From contig DBPQ01000033.1 in assembly GCA_002304945.1 (NCBI GenBank), forward strand, positions 1,307 to 18,282: a stretch of DNA of 16,976 bases. The letters run 5' to 3'. Position numbers and translations under genes: made by a program. Numbering within the stretch: position 1 is the first letter of the stretch; each line of letters opens with the position of its first letter. The notes under the pieces were generated by a model. The model worked only from the letters and a program-made list of their open reading frames with translations, was not told the origin of the DNA and made no database searches. The stretch comes from Actinomycetales bacterium UBA1416 (lineage in GTDB: Bacteria > Actinomycetota > Actinomycetes > Actinomycetales > Actinomycetaceae). Positions 6,354 through 14,821 of this stretch are shown here, one piece after another.

Positions 6354-7391
6354 TCAGGGGAGGCGTGCCAACTGGTCCATCAGGTCGTGGCCGTCCGGCC
6401 CCTCGAGGTAGGGCACGAAGAGATCGAGGTCGTCCGGCTCCGGGTCCTCGGGGTGCTGGCGCTCACCCGGCGTGCCGTGGGCGAGGACCTGCTCCACGGG
6501 GTTCAGCTCCCGGATGAGGACGGCGCGGACGTGCTCGGGATGTTCGCGGGCCATCTCGCGGTACAGCATCGGGTCGTGCTGGCCGTCGTCGCCCACGAGG
6601 AGCCACGTCAGGTGCGGGAACTCGATGGCGAGGCGCCGCAGGGCGGTGCGCTTGTGCTCCTGGCCGGAGCGGAACCAGCCGGTGTTGGTGGGGCCCCAGT
6701 CCGTCATGAGCATGGGCCCCTCGGGGTAGCCGTGCGTCTCGAGGAACGTGGTGAGGGTGGGGACCACGTTCCAGGCACCCGTGGAGAGGTAGAACACGGG
6801 CATCCCCGGGTGCCGGCGCAGGAGTTCCACATACAGTTCCGCCATCCCGGGGACCGGCTGCCGGGTGGTGGTGTGGCGCACGAACGTGTTCCACGCCGCG
6901 ATGAGGGCCCGGGGCAGGTACGTCACCATCACGGTGTCGTCAATGTCCGAGATGAGCCCGACCCGCGTCTCTTTGGCGATGATCCGGACGCGCGCCTCCA
7001 CGGGCTCTGCCGCGAGGGGGTCGATCGTGACGGTCTGCCACCCCGGCTCCAGGCCGTGCTTGCGGATGATGACGTCGACGTAGCCGCCCCGGTCGGTGGT
7101 GGTGTTGATCGTCGCATTGCCGGCCGTGATCCTGACGGGCAGCCCGGAGACGTGGGTGGTCATGAAGAGTCGCCACCCGCGTTGCGCCTCGGCCAGCGCG
7201 TCGTCCCGGGTGGGGTCCACCTCCTCCGCGGCAGGGTCCTCCAGGACGATCCGGGCGAGCACGCGCACGAACTTCCGCGAGCCGTAACCGGTGAAGGCCA
7301 CGACTCTCGGACGCCACCCCTGCTGCCACCGCCTGTGCACCATGCGCTTGTTGATGGATGCCTCGATCCGTGCGCCGCGCGAGAGAGCCAT
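6354..7391 (-). CDS. App1-family (DUF2183) phosphatidate phosphatase-like HAD protein
   Basis: The protein has 345 residues. A basic N-terminal region (1-45) precedes a beta-rich segment (about 60-140). A HAD-type phosphatase domain follows, with the nucleophile motif SDIDDT (148-153, Asp149 and Asp151), a motif-II-like LSTGAWN (202-208), a conserved Lys247, and GDDGQHDP (267-274) as the acidic motif. This layout is that of the App1/DUF2183 family, named for the yeast Mg-dependent phosphatidate phosphatase; the bacterial role is not established. The C-terminus is acidic (DEPEPDDLDL-like, around 315-325). There is no signal peptide or membrane segment, so it is likely cytosolic or membrane-peripheral. 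A TAGATT -10 six nt upstream supports this start and gives the gene its own leaderless promoter, 32 nt after the phosphoglucomutase stop. Confidence 0.85.
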   Translation of the reverse strand: MALSRGARIEASINKRMVHRRWQQGWRPRVVAFTGYGSRKFVRVLARIVLEDPAAEEVDPTRDDALAEAQRGWRLFMTTHVSGLPVRITAGNATINTTTDRGGYVDVIIRKHGLEPGWQTVTIDPLAAEPVEARVRIIAKETRVGLISDIDDTVMVTYLPRALIAAWNTFVRHTTTRQPVPGMAELYVELLRRHPGMPVFYLSTGAWNVVPTLTTFLETHGYPEGPMLMTDWGPTNTGWFRSGQEHKRTALRRLAIEFPHLTWLLVGDDGQHDPMLYREMAREHPEHVRAVLIRELNPVEQVLAHGTPGERQHPEDPEPDDLDLFVPYLEGPDGHDLMDQLARLP

Positions 7392-7397
7392 GAACCG

Positions 7398-7403
7398 AAT
7401 CTA
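7398..7403 (-). promoter_or_regulatory. -10 element of the App1-like gene (leaderless)
   Basis: On the reverse strand TAGATT is followed by 6 nt (CGGTTC) and the ATG at 7391. It lies in the 32-nt gap after the phosphoglucomutase stop, so the phosphatase can be transcribed independently. Confidence 0.6.
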
Positions 7404-7423
7404 TCGAGCAGATGCGGGTCTCG

Positions 7424-9094
<1,671 letters not shown>

Positions 9095-9101
9095 GGGCCC
9101 A

Positions 9102-9107
9102 ATCCTG
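9102..9107 (-). promoter_or_regulatory. Weak -10-like element of pgm
   Basis: On the reverse strand CAGGAT is followed by 7 nt and the pgm ATG. It deviates from TANNNT at the first base, like the one for larC. No better candidate is seen in the 43-bp gap. Confidence 0.3.
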
Positions 9108-9125
9108 CCCGACGCCCCCGGCAAA

Positions 9126-9131
9126 TACACT
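9126..9131 (+). promoter_or_regulatory. -10 element of the rhodanese gene (leaderless)
   Basis: TACACT is followed by 6 nt (GGATTC) and the ATG at 9138. It fixes the start of the rhodanese gene, because a longer open frame upstream would run through this promoter and into the pgm start. Confidence 0.6.
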
Positions 9132-9137
9132 GGATTC

Positions 9138-9488
9138 ATGGCAATTCCCAGCTACCCTGGCAACTTCTCGGCCCGCGCCCTCGACGCGTCCGATCCGGTA
9201 CCCCAGGGGTTCGTCCTCCTCGACATCCGCGAGGAGAACGAGTTCGTCGCGGGGCACGCCCCCGGTGCGGTGAACCTGCCCATGACCCGGTTGCAGGGCC
9301 GGATGGACGACCTGCCTGACGGGAAGCTGATTCTCGCGTGCCGGACCGGCAGCAGGTCCGTCCAGGCGATGGACTGGCTGGCCCTGCGGGGGCAGCGGGT
9401 CTGGAACCTCCGCGACGGCATGCTCGCGTGGCGGCTCGCCGGGTTCCCGGTCGTGCGGGACGACGGCACGCCCGGCGCCATCATCTGA
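9138..9488 (+). CDS. Single-domain rhodanese-like sulfurtransferase
   Basis: This 116-residue protein is one rhodanese domain. It has LLDIREENEF (27-36), GHAPGAVNLP (39-48) and the active-site loop ACRTGSRS with catalytic Cys68. The CRTGSRS loop can carry a persulfide and is typical of thiosulfate or GlpE-like sulfurtransferases that handle sulfane sulfur in the cytoplasm. The last segment, GMLAWRLAGFPV, is the usual closing helix. The start MAIPSYPG is chosen because a leaderless-type promoter sits directly before it. No partner gene is obvious: it diverges from pgm and precedes a DUF5926-like gene with its own promoter. The physiological sulfur donor and acceptor cannot be inferred. Confidence 0.92.
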   Translation: MAIPSYPGNFSARALDASDPVPQGFVLLDIREENEFVAGHAPGAVNLPMTRLQGRMDDLPDGKLILACRTGSRSVQAMDWLALRGQRVWNLRDGMLAWRLAGFPVVRDDGTPGAII

Positions 9489-9546
9489 CGCTGCGGGCCG
9501 GCGGGGGCTGCCCAGGAGAGGGCGGGCGGGTGGCAGTGCCCGCCAG

Positions 9547-9552
9547 TAGAGT
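9547..9552 (+). promoter_or_regulatory. -10 element of the DUF5926-like gene (leaderless)
   Basis: TAGAGT is followed by 6 nt (CGGACC) and the ATG at 9559. Confidence 0.6.
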
Positions 9553-9558
9553 CGGACC

Positions 9559-10410
9559 ATGGGAAAGAAGTCACGCCGTACCGACATGCCCGCGAAGCCG
9601 AAGCGCCGGGAGGTGCCGTTCGTCGAGCGCCCGTTCGAGGGCCTGCCGGCGGAGACGGACCTCGTCGCGTTGCGGGAGATCCTCCCCTCGGCGACGGCGG
9701 AGCTCGAGCTGGACGGCACGCCCGTCCTGTTCGTGACCCTCCTCCCCGACCAGGTCCCCGCCCTGCGGCGGGAGGACGGCACGGTGGTCATCGCGTTCCA
9801 GACCCGCATGCGCTCCGGGGACGCCTCCCGCGACCTCGCGTACGCCTTCGAGAGGGCCCGCGAGCTGACCCCGGGCCAGCCCCTCTACCTCTCTGAGCTG
9901 CCGGAACCCGGCACCCGCCTGCAGGACCTCATCGCGGCGGACGCCCCGCTCGCCGTGACCGTCCACCAGGGCTTCGAGTACTGGGTGGACCCCGCCACCG
10001 AGAGGACGCCCGAGCTCGAGGAGGCGCTGGAGTCCGCGGCGGGGAACGCGATTCCCATGGAGGGCGTGAACGGCGTCACCTCCGCCTACTGGACCCGCAT
10101 GGGCAAGGAGTTCCTCCGGTGGGTGCGCCCCGAGTCCGAGTACGAGCTCCTCGACGCGCTCGCCCGCCTGCAGGCCCGCCGCGAGACCGACCTGGAGGAG
10201 GGCGCCCGCCTCATCGGCGCCTTCCGGGCCTGCGGGGTGCTGGTCCCCGTGTGGGAACTGAACCCGGGCACCGAGGCGGACGAGCTCACCGAACCGTGCC
10301 GTCGCTTCGAGGACAGGCTGCAGGCCGCCCTCGCGGAGACCGGCACCCTCACCGCTGACGAGCGCCGCGCCCGTGCGGGCCTCATCTCCCGGCAGGTGAA
10401 CCTCCGCTGA
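9559..10410 (+). CDS. DUF5926-like conserved actinobacterial protein of unknown function
   Basis: The protein has 283 residues, with a strongly basic N-terminus (MGKKSRR and KPKRR within the first 22) followed by VPFVERPFEGLPAETDLVAL. I recognise the overall pattern as the DUF5926 family of actinobacteria, from memory rather than by a search. There is no signal peptide or membrane span. Two conserved-looking segments are HQGFEYWVD (around 138-146) and the acidic C-terminal helices. The gene has its own leaderless-type promoter. It sits upstream of a GT2 glycosyltransferase on the same strand, 119 bp away, so the two may be functionally linked though separately initiated. No catalytic motif is evident and no function is proposed. 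Confidence 0.75.
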   Translation: MGKKSRRTDMPAKPKRREVPFVERPFEGLPAETDLVALREILPSATAELELDGTPVLFVTLLPDQVPALRREDGTVVIAFQTRMRSGDASRDLAYAFERARELTPGQPLYLSELPEPGTRLQDLIAADAPLAVTVHQGFEYWVDPATERTPELEEALESAAGNAIPMEGVNGVTSAYWTRMGKEFLRWVRPESEYELLDALARLQARRETDLEEGARLIGAFRACGVLVPVWELNPGTEADELTEPCRRFEDRLQAALAETGTLTADERRARAGLISRQVNLR

Positions 10411-10517
10411 CGGCGGCGGCCCCATGTCGACGGTCGCAACGACGGCCACGCCACCGCACGGACGGGTGTCGCGGAGCCGGGCGACGTGGCACACCCGCAC
10501 CATGAGCAGGCAAAGGA

Positions 10518-10523
10518 TAGGCT
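10518..10523 (+). promoter_or_regulatory. -10 element of the GT2 glycosyltransferase gene (leaderless)
   Basis: TAGGCT, identical to the lacI element, is followed by 6 nt (TGAGGT) and the GTG at 10530. It supports this GTG as the start. Confidence 0.6.
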
Positions 10524-10529
10524 TGAGGT

Positions 10530-11312
10530 GTGAGTGAGGCAACAAGAGTCGCAGTGGTGATTCCGGCCAAGGACGAAGCTGACACGATCGCGGCCACGGT
10601 GCGAGCCTGCCGCGCGATCCCGCGGGTCAACCTGGTGCTGGTCGTCGACGACGGCTCGGAGGACGACACGCAGCACGTCGCCCGGGCCGCGGGCGCCGTC
10701 GTCGTGCGTCACTCCGTGAACAGGGGCAAGGCGTCCGCGATGGAGACCGGCGGCTCGGTGGTGGCCATGCGGGACATCGAGGGCCGCGAGCCACGGCTCC
10801 TCCTCTTCATCGACGCCGACCTCGGCGAGACCGCCACCGCCTGCGGCGCCCTGGTGGAGCCCGTGGCCTCGGGCCGGGTGGATCTCGCGATCGCCGCCCT
10901 GCCCAGGCAGGAGGGCGCCGGCGGGCACGGGTTCGTCACCGGCCTCGCGCGCTCGGCCATCCAGAAGGCCACCGGCTGGGCACCCACCCAGCCGCTCAGC
11001 GGGCAGCGCTGCATCACCCGCGAGGCGTTCAACGCCGCACTGCCGCTCTCGCGTGGCTGGGGGGTGGAGACCGGAATGACCATCGACGTGCTCACCGCGG
11101 GGTTCACCGTGCAGGAGATCCCCGTGAACCTGCGGCACCGCGCCACCGCCAACGACTTCGCCGGCCAGGTGCACCGTGCCGGCCAGTACCGTGACGTGCT
11201 CTACGCCGTCACCACGCGGCGCGTCCGCGGCGTGCGCGTGCCCCGCGAGGTGATCACCCGGGCTGCGGTACAGCAGCGGGTCGGCGAGCCGTACGGCGTC
11301 AGCTACGACTGA
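10530..11312 (+). CDS. Family 2 (GT-A) glycosyltransferase
   Basis: This 260-residue protein has a GT-A nucleotide-sugar fold. It begins VAVVIPAKDEADTI (7-20), then VVDDGSEDDT (38-47), HSVNRGKASAM (61-71) and the metal-binding DAD at 95-97. A later block, PLSGQRCITR (155-164) followed by GWGVETGMTID (176-186), holds acceptor-site and catalytic residues and resembles polyprenyl-phosphate or glucosyl-phosphoglycerate type enzymes. There are no membrane helices, so it is probably cytosolic or membrane-associated. The donor and acceptor cannot be read from the sequence. It converges on, and overlaps by 10 nt, a large membrane protein with an extracellular phosphatase-like domain. This suggests, without proof, a shared role in the cell envelope. 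Confidence 0.88.
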   Translation: MSEATRVAVVIPAKDEADTIAATVRACRAIPRVNLVLVVDDGSEDDTQHVARAAGAVVVRHSVNRGKASAMETGGSVVAMRDIEGREPRLLLFIDADLGETATACGALVEPVASGRVDLAIAALPRQEGAGGHGFVTGLARSAIQKATGWAPTQPLSGQRCITREAFNAALPLSRGWGVETGMTIDVLTAGFTVQEIPVNLRHRATANDFAGQVHRAGQYRDVLYAVTTRRVRGVRVPREVITRAAVQQRVGEPYGVSYD

Positions 11313-13795
11313 CCCCGGCTCGGGACCGGCCCGGTGACCGCTTCGCCGGCGGGGACGTCCGCGACCCGGATCCGCAGCAGCCACCGGGCCACCACGGCGA
11401 TCAGCAGCGGCACCGCCAGTGACATGCCGATGGCCGGGACGACGACGCCCGAGTCGTTGAGCGCGTAGCCGATCACCCACGCCGTGGCCAGTGCCGTCAC
11501 GCCGGGCTTGAGCATGACGGCATCCTGCGTGAGCCGCCCCACCGTGTCGCGGGGGCTGAGCCAGTCGTACCCGGCGAGCGCGCGCCTGCGGGTGATCCGC
11601 TCGTCCTCGCCGCCCCCGCGACCGAGCGGGCGGGCCACCACGAACACGAGCACCACCACGCCGGCGAGCATCAGGAGAGTGAGGGTGGAGCCGAAGAGGT
11701 TGGTGAGGTTCTGCCCCGCCTTGCGGGCGATCACGTTGGCGAGGCCGCCGTCGAGGACGGTCTGGATGAAGTTGCCGAGGTGGCTGCGCTGGTCCGCCGG
11801 CCGCAACCAGTCGAGGACCGAGAAGCTCACCGCCAACAGGGCGGACACGCCGAGCACCAGCACCACCCGCCGCCAGGTGAGCCGCACGGACAGCGTGAGC
11901 AGCACGAGGATCGTGAAGGCCGGGATGAGCGCCGGTGGCCCACCGAAGTCCGCCCCGATGGAGGGATGTCCGTCGAGGATCGTGGTCGCGATGCCGAGCA
12001 CGGCGATCAGGCCGCCCGCCAGCCAGCGCCGTCCCCGCCGCACCAACGGCTCGGCCACGCACATCGCCACCAGCAGGCTCGAGGAGGCCAGCAGCGCGAA
12101 GGAGGAGTTGTTGAAGCCGTAGAACCGGCCCCCGACCTGCGGCTGCACGCCCATGAGTGCGGACACCTGGAGGGTCGCCCCGGTCAGGGCGTCCACCACG
12201 AGCACCACGTACGTCAGCCCTGCCACCACGGCGAGGGGTGCCAGCAGGTGGCGCCGCCAGGGCCCCGCGAGCGCCACGACCGCGATCGCCAGGGCGATCG
12301 CGAGCAGCGCGCCCCACAGTGCCAACCCGGCGTTGGCGGCCCGCCACCAGGGCAGCAGGTTCGCCAGGTAGCTCGCGAGCGGGATCGCGGCGACGTACAC
12401 GCCGGTGTTCCGCAGGGCCCGCAGGAGGGAGGCCGTCCCCGCCGGTCGCAGGAGCGCCCGCCCCAGCGGCGCCAGCCGGCGCGCCCCCGCCTGCATCCGG
12501 CCGAGGAACGTCCGGTTCAGCCCGAGCGCCGCCGCCCCGTAGATCAGCAGGTTGATCGCCACGAGGAAGGAGAAGAACCCCGGGACCAGTGGGCGGATCG
12601 CCAGCGAGTGGTCCGAGATGTCGACGAGCCGGAACAGGTGGTCCTCCGGCGCCGCTCCCGTGCGGGTCATCGGCGCACCGGGGATGCCGTCGAGGGGTTC
12701 GCCCAGCACCAGGTGGGCGAGGGTCGGGGTGACGTCCGTGGCCTGCACCATGCCGTACTGCCGGGTCGAGGCAGATCCCAGCACGCCCGGGTCCTCGCCG
12801 AGCTCGGCCGCCTCGACCACCGCGGCGACCTGCATGCGCGGCACCGTCCCCGAGTCGGAGAGCGAGGCGACCACGACGACGGCGTCGGGCGCCACCTCGG
12901 CGACGGTGTCGAGGACGGCTCCGAGCCGGGCGTCGATCGCGGCCACCTGCTCCGCACGCGTGGGCTCGCGCAGCAGCCAGTCGTCGGTCCCGGGGAGGTC
13001 GGGCGTGGGGTCCGCGGCGTCGTCGACGTCATCCTGGAGGTCCCCCTCGTCGACGTACACGAACGGGCGCCCGCGGTCGCGGACGCCTCCCACGTCGACG
13101 ACGGTCAGGTCGTGGGCGGGGACGGCCTCGGCCACCTGGGTGGCGAGCGTCGAGGGGGCACGCGCCGTGGCGTAGCGGTCGCCGACCGGGACGCCGTCGG
13201 CCCCGGCCAGCGCGATCGCCGCTCCGGGCCCGAGCGCGGCCGTGGTGGCACCGGCCGCCCCCAACGCGACGCCGAGCAGCCCGGGCACGGCATCATACGG
13301 GCCGTCCTCCGCGGCCTGGAGGAAGTCGGACCAGCCGGGGACGACGCCGTCGGCGCCCGGTGAGAGGAGCGCACGGCAGGTGCCGTAGCGCTCCATGGGG
13401 AGATCGGCGGCGCGGCGGCCGGCGGACACGGCCAACCAGCCGTCCACGGGGCAGGACGTCGAGCGGACCGACCGGGAGATGAGATTGCCGGTGACGCCGT
13501 GCTCCACGAGGGAGAAGAGGTGGGGGGTGGCGGCGAGGGAGGCGTCGTCCCATCGGACGCCCGTCATGCCGACGAACACCACGGGCCGGCCCGGGTCCGG
13601 GGTGGCGCGGGGGGTGGGGGACGGCGCCGTCAGGAGGGCCGGCGCGGCTGGGGCGGCGGCGGGCTGGGCAGGCCCGGCGGCGGCCGCCACGAGGGGGAAC
13701 GACCCGAGGGGGAGCGCGACGAGGGTGAGGACGAGCAGGAGGACCGCCACGAGCGCGGGTCGCGGGCCGGTGGGGCGGGCCGGGAGAGTCCTCAC
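11303..13795 (-). CDS. Large polytopic membrane protein with N-terminal alkaline-phosphatase-like extracytoplasmic domain
   Basis: The protein has 830 residues. A signal or anchor helix at about 13-40 is followed by a Pro/Ala-rich linker (41-70). An extracytoplasmic domain spans about 70-395. Its opening (VVFVGMTGVRWDD, then TPHLFSLVEHGVTGNLI) and a later TDVTPTLAHLVLG (353-365) follow the pattern of alkaline-phosphatase-superfamily folds, but the usual metal-site Asp and nucleophile are not clear. From about 405 to 810 there are roughly ten hydrophobic segments. Conserved-looking loops are GGRFYGFNNSSFAL (555-568), DGHPSIGADFGG (608-619) and NDSGVVVP (780-787). I recall similar loops in uncharacterised membrane proteins of Gram-positive bacteria. 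The GTG start has a TAGGCT -10 seven nt upstream. No function is established; a role in envelope glycan chemistry is a guess from the adjacent glycosyltransferase. Confidence 0.85.
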   Translation of the reverse strand: MRTLPARPTGPRPALVAVLLLVLTLVALPLGSFPLVAAAAGPAQPAAAPAAPALLTAPSPTPRATPDPGRPVVFVGMTGVRWDDASLAATPHLFSLVEHGVTGNLISRSVRSTSCPVDGWLAVSAGRRAADLPMERYGTCRALLSPGADGVVPGWSDFLQAAEDGPYDAVPGLLGVALGAAGATTAALGPGAAIALAGADGVPVGDRYATARAPSTLATQVAEAVPAHDLTVVDVGGVRDRGRPFVYVDEGDLQDDVDDAADPTPDLPGTDDWLLREPTRAEQVAAIDARLGAVLDTVAEVAPDAVVVVASLSDSGTVPRMQVAAVVEAAELGEDPGVLGSASTRQYGMVQATDVTPTLAHLVLGEPLDGIPGAPMTRTGAAPEDHLFRLVDISDHSLAIRPLVPGFFSFLVAINLLIYGAAALGLNRTFLGRMQAGARRLAPLGRALLRPAGTASLLRALRNTGVYVAAIPLASYLANLLPWWRAANAGLALWGALLAIALAIAVVALAGPWRRHLLAPLAVVAGLTYVVLVVDALTGATLQVSALMGVQPQVGGRFYGFNNSSFALLASSSLLVAMCVAEPLVRRGRRWLAGGLIAVLGIATTILDGHPSIGADFGGPPALIPAFTILVLLTLSVRLTWRRVVLVLGVSALLAVSFSVLDWLRPADQRSHLGNFIQTVLDGGLANVIARKAGQNLTNLFGSTLTLLMLAGVVVLVFVVARPLGRGGGEDERITRRRALAGYDWLSPRDTVGRLTQDAVMLKPGVTALATAWVIGYALNDSGVVVPAIGMSLAVPLLIAVVARWLLRIRVADVPAGEAVTGPVPSRGQS

Positions 13796-13802
13796 CCCCC
13801 AG

Positions 13803-13808
13803 AGCCTA
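13803..13808 (-). promoter_or_regulatory. -10 element of the large membrane protein gene
   Basis: On the reverse strand TAGGCT is followed by 7 nt (CTGGGGG) and the GTG at 13795. Transcription is expected to start at or within a base or two of the start codon. Confidence 0.55.
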
Positions 13809-13894
13809 CTGGTGACCCCCGACCGGATCGTGGGTGGCGGGCAGCCCGGCGTTCGGCATGCGGAGGGCTGCGCGAGTGGTGGTCATCACACGTG

Positions 13895-13900
13895 TACTCT
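13895..13900 (+). promoter_or_regulatory. -10 element of the pheA-tetR operon
   Basis: TACTCT is followed by 9 nt and the pheA ATG at 13910, so any leader would be only a few nt long. The palindrome ACACGTGT (13888-13895) overlaps its first base and could be a regulator site, though it is short. Confidence 0.45.
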
Positions 13901-13909
13901 TGTCCCACT

Positions 13910-14821
13910 ATGCGGTTCGCCTACCTCGGCCCTGAGGGCACCTTCACCGAAGAAGCGATGGTGCGGTACGCCCCCGATGCCGAGGGAGTGCCGTGCGTCG
14001 ACGTGCCCACGGTCCTGGATGCGGTCCGCATGGGCGAGGCCGACTTCGCGGTGGTCCCCATCGAGAACTCGGTGGAGGGCGGCGTGAACGCCACCCTCGA
14101 CGCCCTCGCCCAGGGCTCCCCCCTGATGATCGTGGGGGAGGTGCTGGTCCCGATCACGTTCACCCTGGTGGCGCGCCCGGGAACCACCCTGGCGGACGTG
14201 CGGACGGTGGGCACCCACCCGCACGGATGGGCGCAGTGCCGGCGCTGGATGCGGGACAACCTCCCGGATGCGGTACACGTTCCCACCACCTCGACCGCAG
14301 CGGGTGCCGCGGAGATCGCCAGCGGGGAGGCGCAGTACGATGCTGCACTGTGCTCCCGCATCTCCGCGGAGCGGTACGACGTGGAGGTCCTCGCGGACGG
14401 GATCGCGGACAACTGGCACGCGATCACCCGGTTCGTGGTGGTCTCCACCCCGAAGAAGCTCCCCCCGGCCACGGGCTCGGACAAGACCACCCTGATGGTC
14501 CACCTCGCCCACAACGAGGCGGGCGGCCTGCTCGACATGCTGGAGCAGTTCGCCGTGCGGGGAGTGAACCTGTCCAGGATCGAATCAAGGCCCATCGGCG
14601 ACTCGCTGGGCCGCTACGGCTTCTCCATCGACGCGGAGGGCCACGTGACGGAGGAACGAATGCAGGCAGTGCTGATCGGGCTGCACCGGGTCTGCCCCCT
14701 GGTGCGCTTCATGGGGTCCTACCCCTCCGCCGAGGGCCGCCAGACACGGCTGCGTCCGGGCACCTCCGACGCCGACTTCATCGCAGCACGCACCTGGGTG
14801 CGCTCGCTGCTCGACTCATGA
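13910..14821 (+). CDS. pheA: Prephenate dehydratase
   Basis: This 303-residue monofunctional enzyme converts prephenate to phenylpyruvate in phenylalanine biosynthesis. The catalytic domain starts at once (FAYLGPEGTF, 3-12) and contains PIENSVEGGVN (50-60) and the catalytic TRF triplet at 173-175 within NWHAITRF. A C-terminal ACT domain (about 193-275) has the ESRP phenylalanine-binding motif at 225-228, so feedback inhibition by phenylalanine is expected. There is no chorismate mutase domain. The gene diverges from the large membrane protein gene. Its TGA overlaps the ATG of the downstream tandem TetR-like gene, so the regulator is co-expressed with it. Confidence 0.96.
   Translation: MRFAYLGPEGTFTEEAMVRYAPDAEGVPCVDVPTVLDAVRMGEADFAVVPIENSVEGGVNATLDALAQGSPLMIVGEVLVPITFTLVARPGTTLADVRTVGTHPHGWAQCRRWMRDNLPDAVHVPTTSTAAGAAEIASGEAQYDAALCSRISAERYDVEVLADGIADNWHAITRFVVVSTPKKLPPATGSDKTTLMVHLAHNEAGGLLDMLEQFAVRGVNLSRIESRPIGDSLGRYGFSIDAEGHVTEERMQAVLIGLHRVCPLVRFMGSYPSAEGRQTRLRPGTSDADFIAARTWVRSLLDS

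Noticed and set aside
9139..9149. TGGCAATTCCC, identical to part of the shared uronate motif
   Set aside because: It lies at the start of the rhodanese coding sequence and lacks the GCAA-N4 half, so it is probably chance.
10086..12347. Minus-strand 753-codon open frame
   Set aside because: It runs antisense to the DUF5926-like and GT2 genes and through the membrane protein gene in the wrong frame. Composition is shadow-like.
13888..13895. ACACGTGT palindrome upstream of pheA
   Set aside because: It is only 8 bp and common by chance in GC-rich DNA, so it is mentioned with the pheA promoter and not called as an operator.
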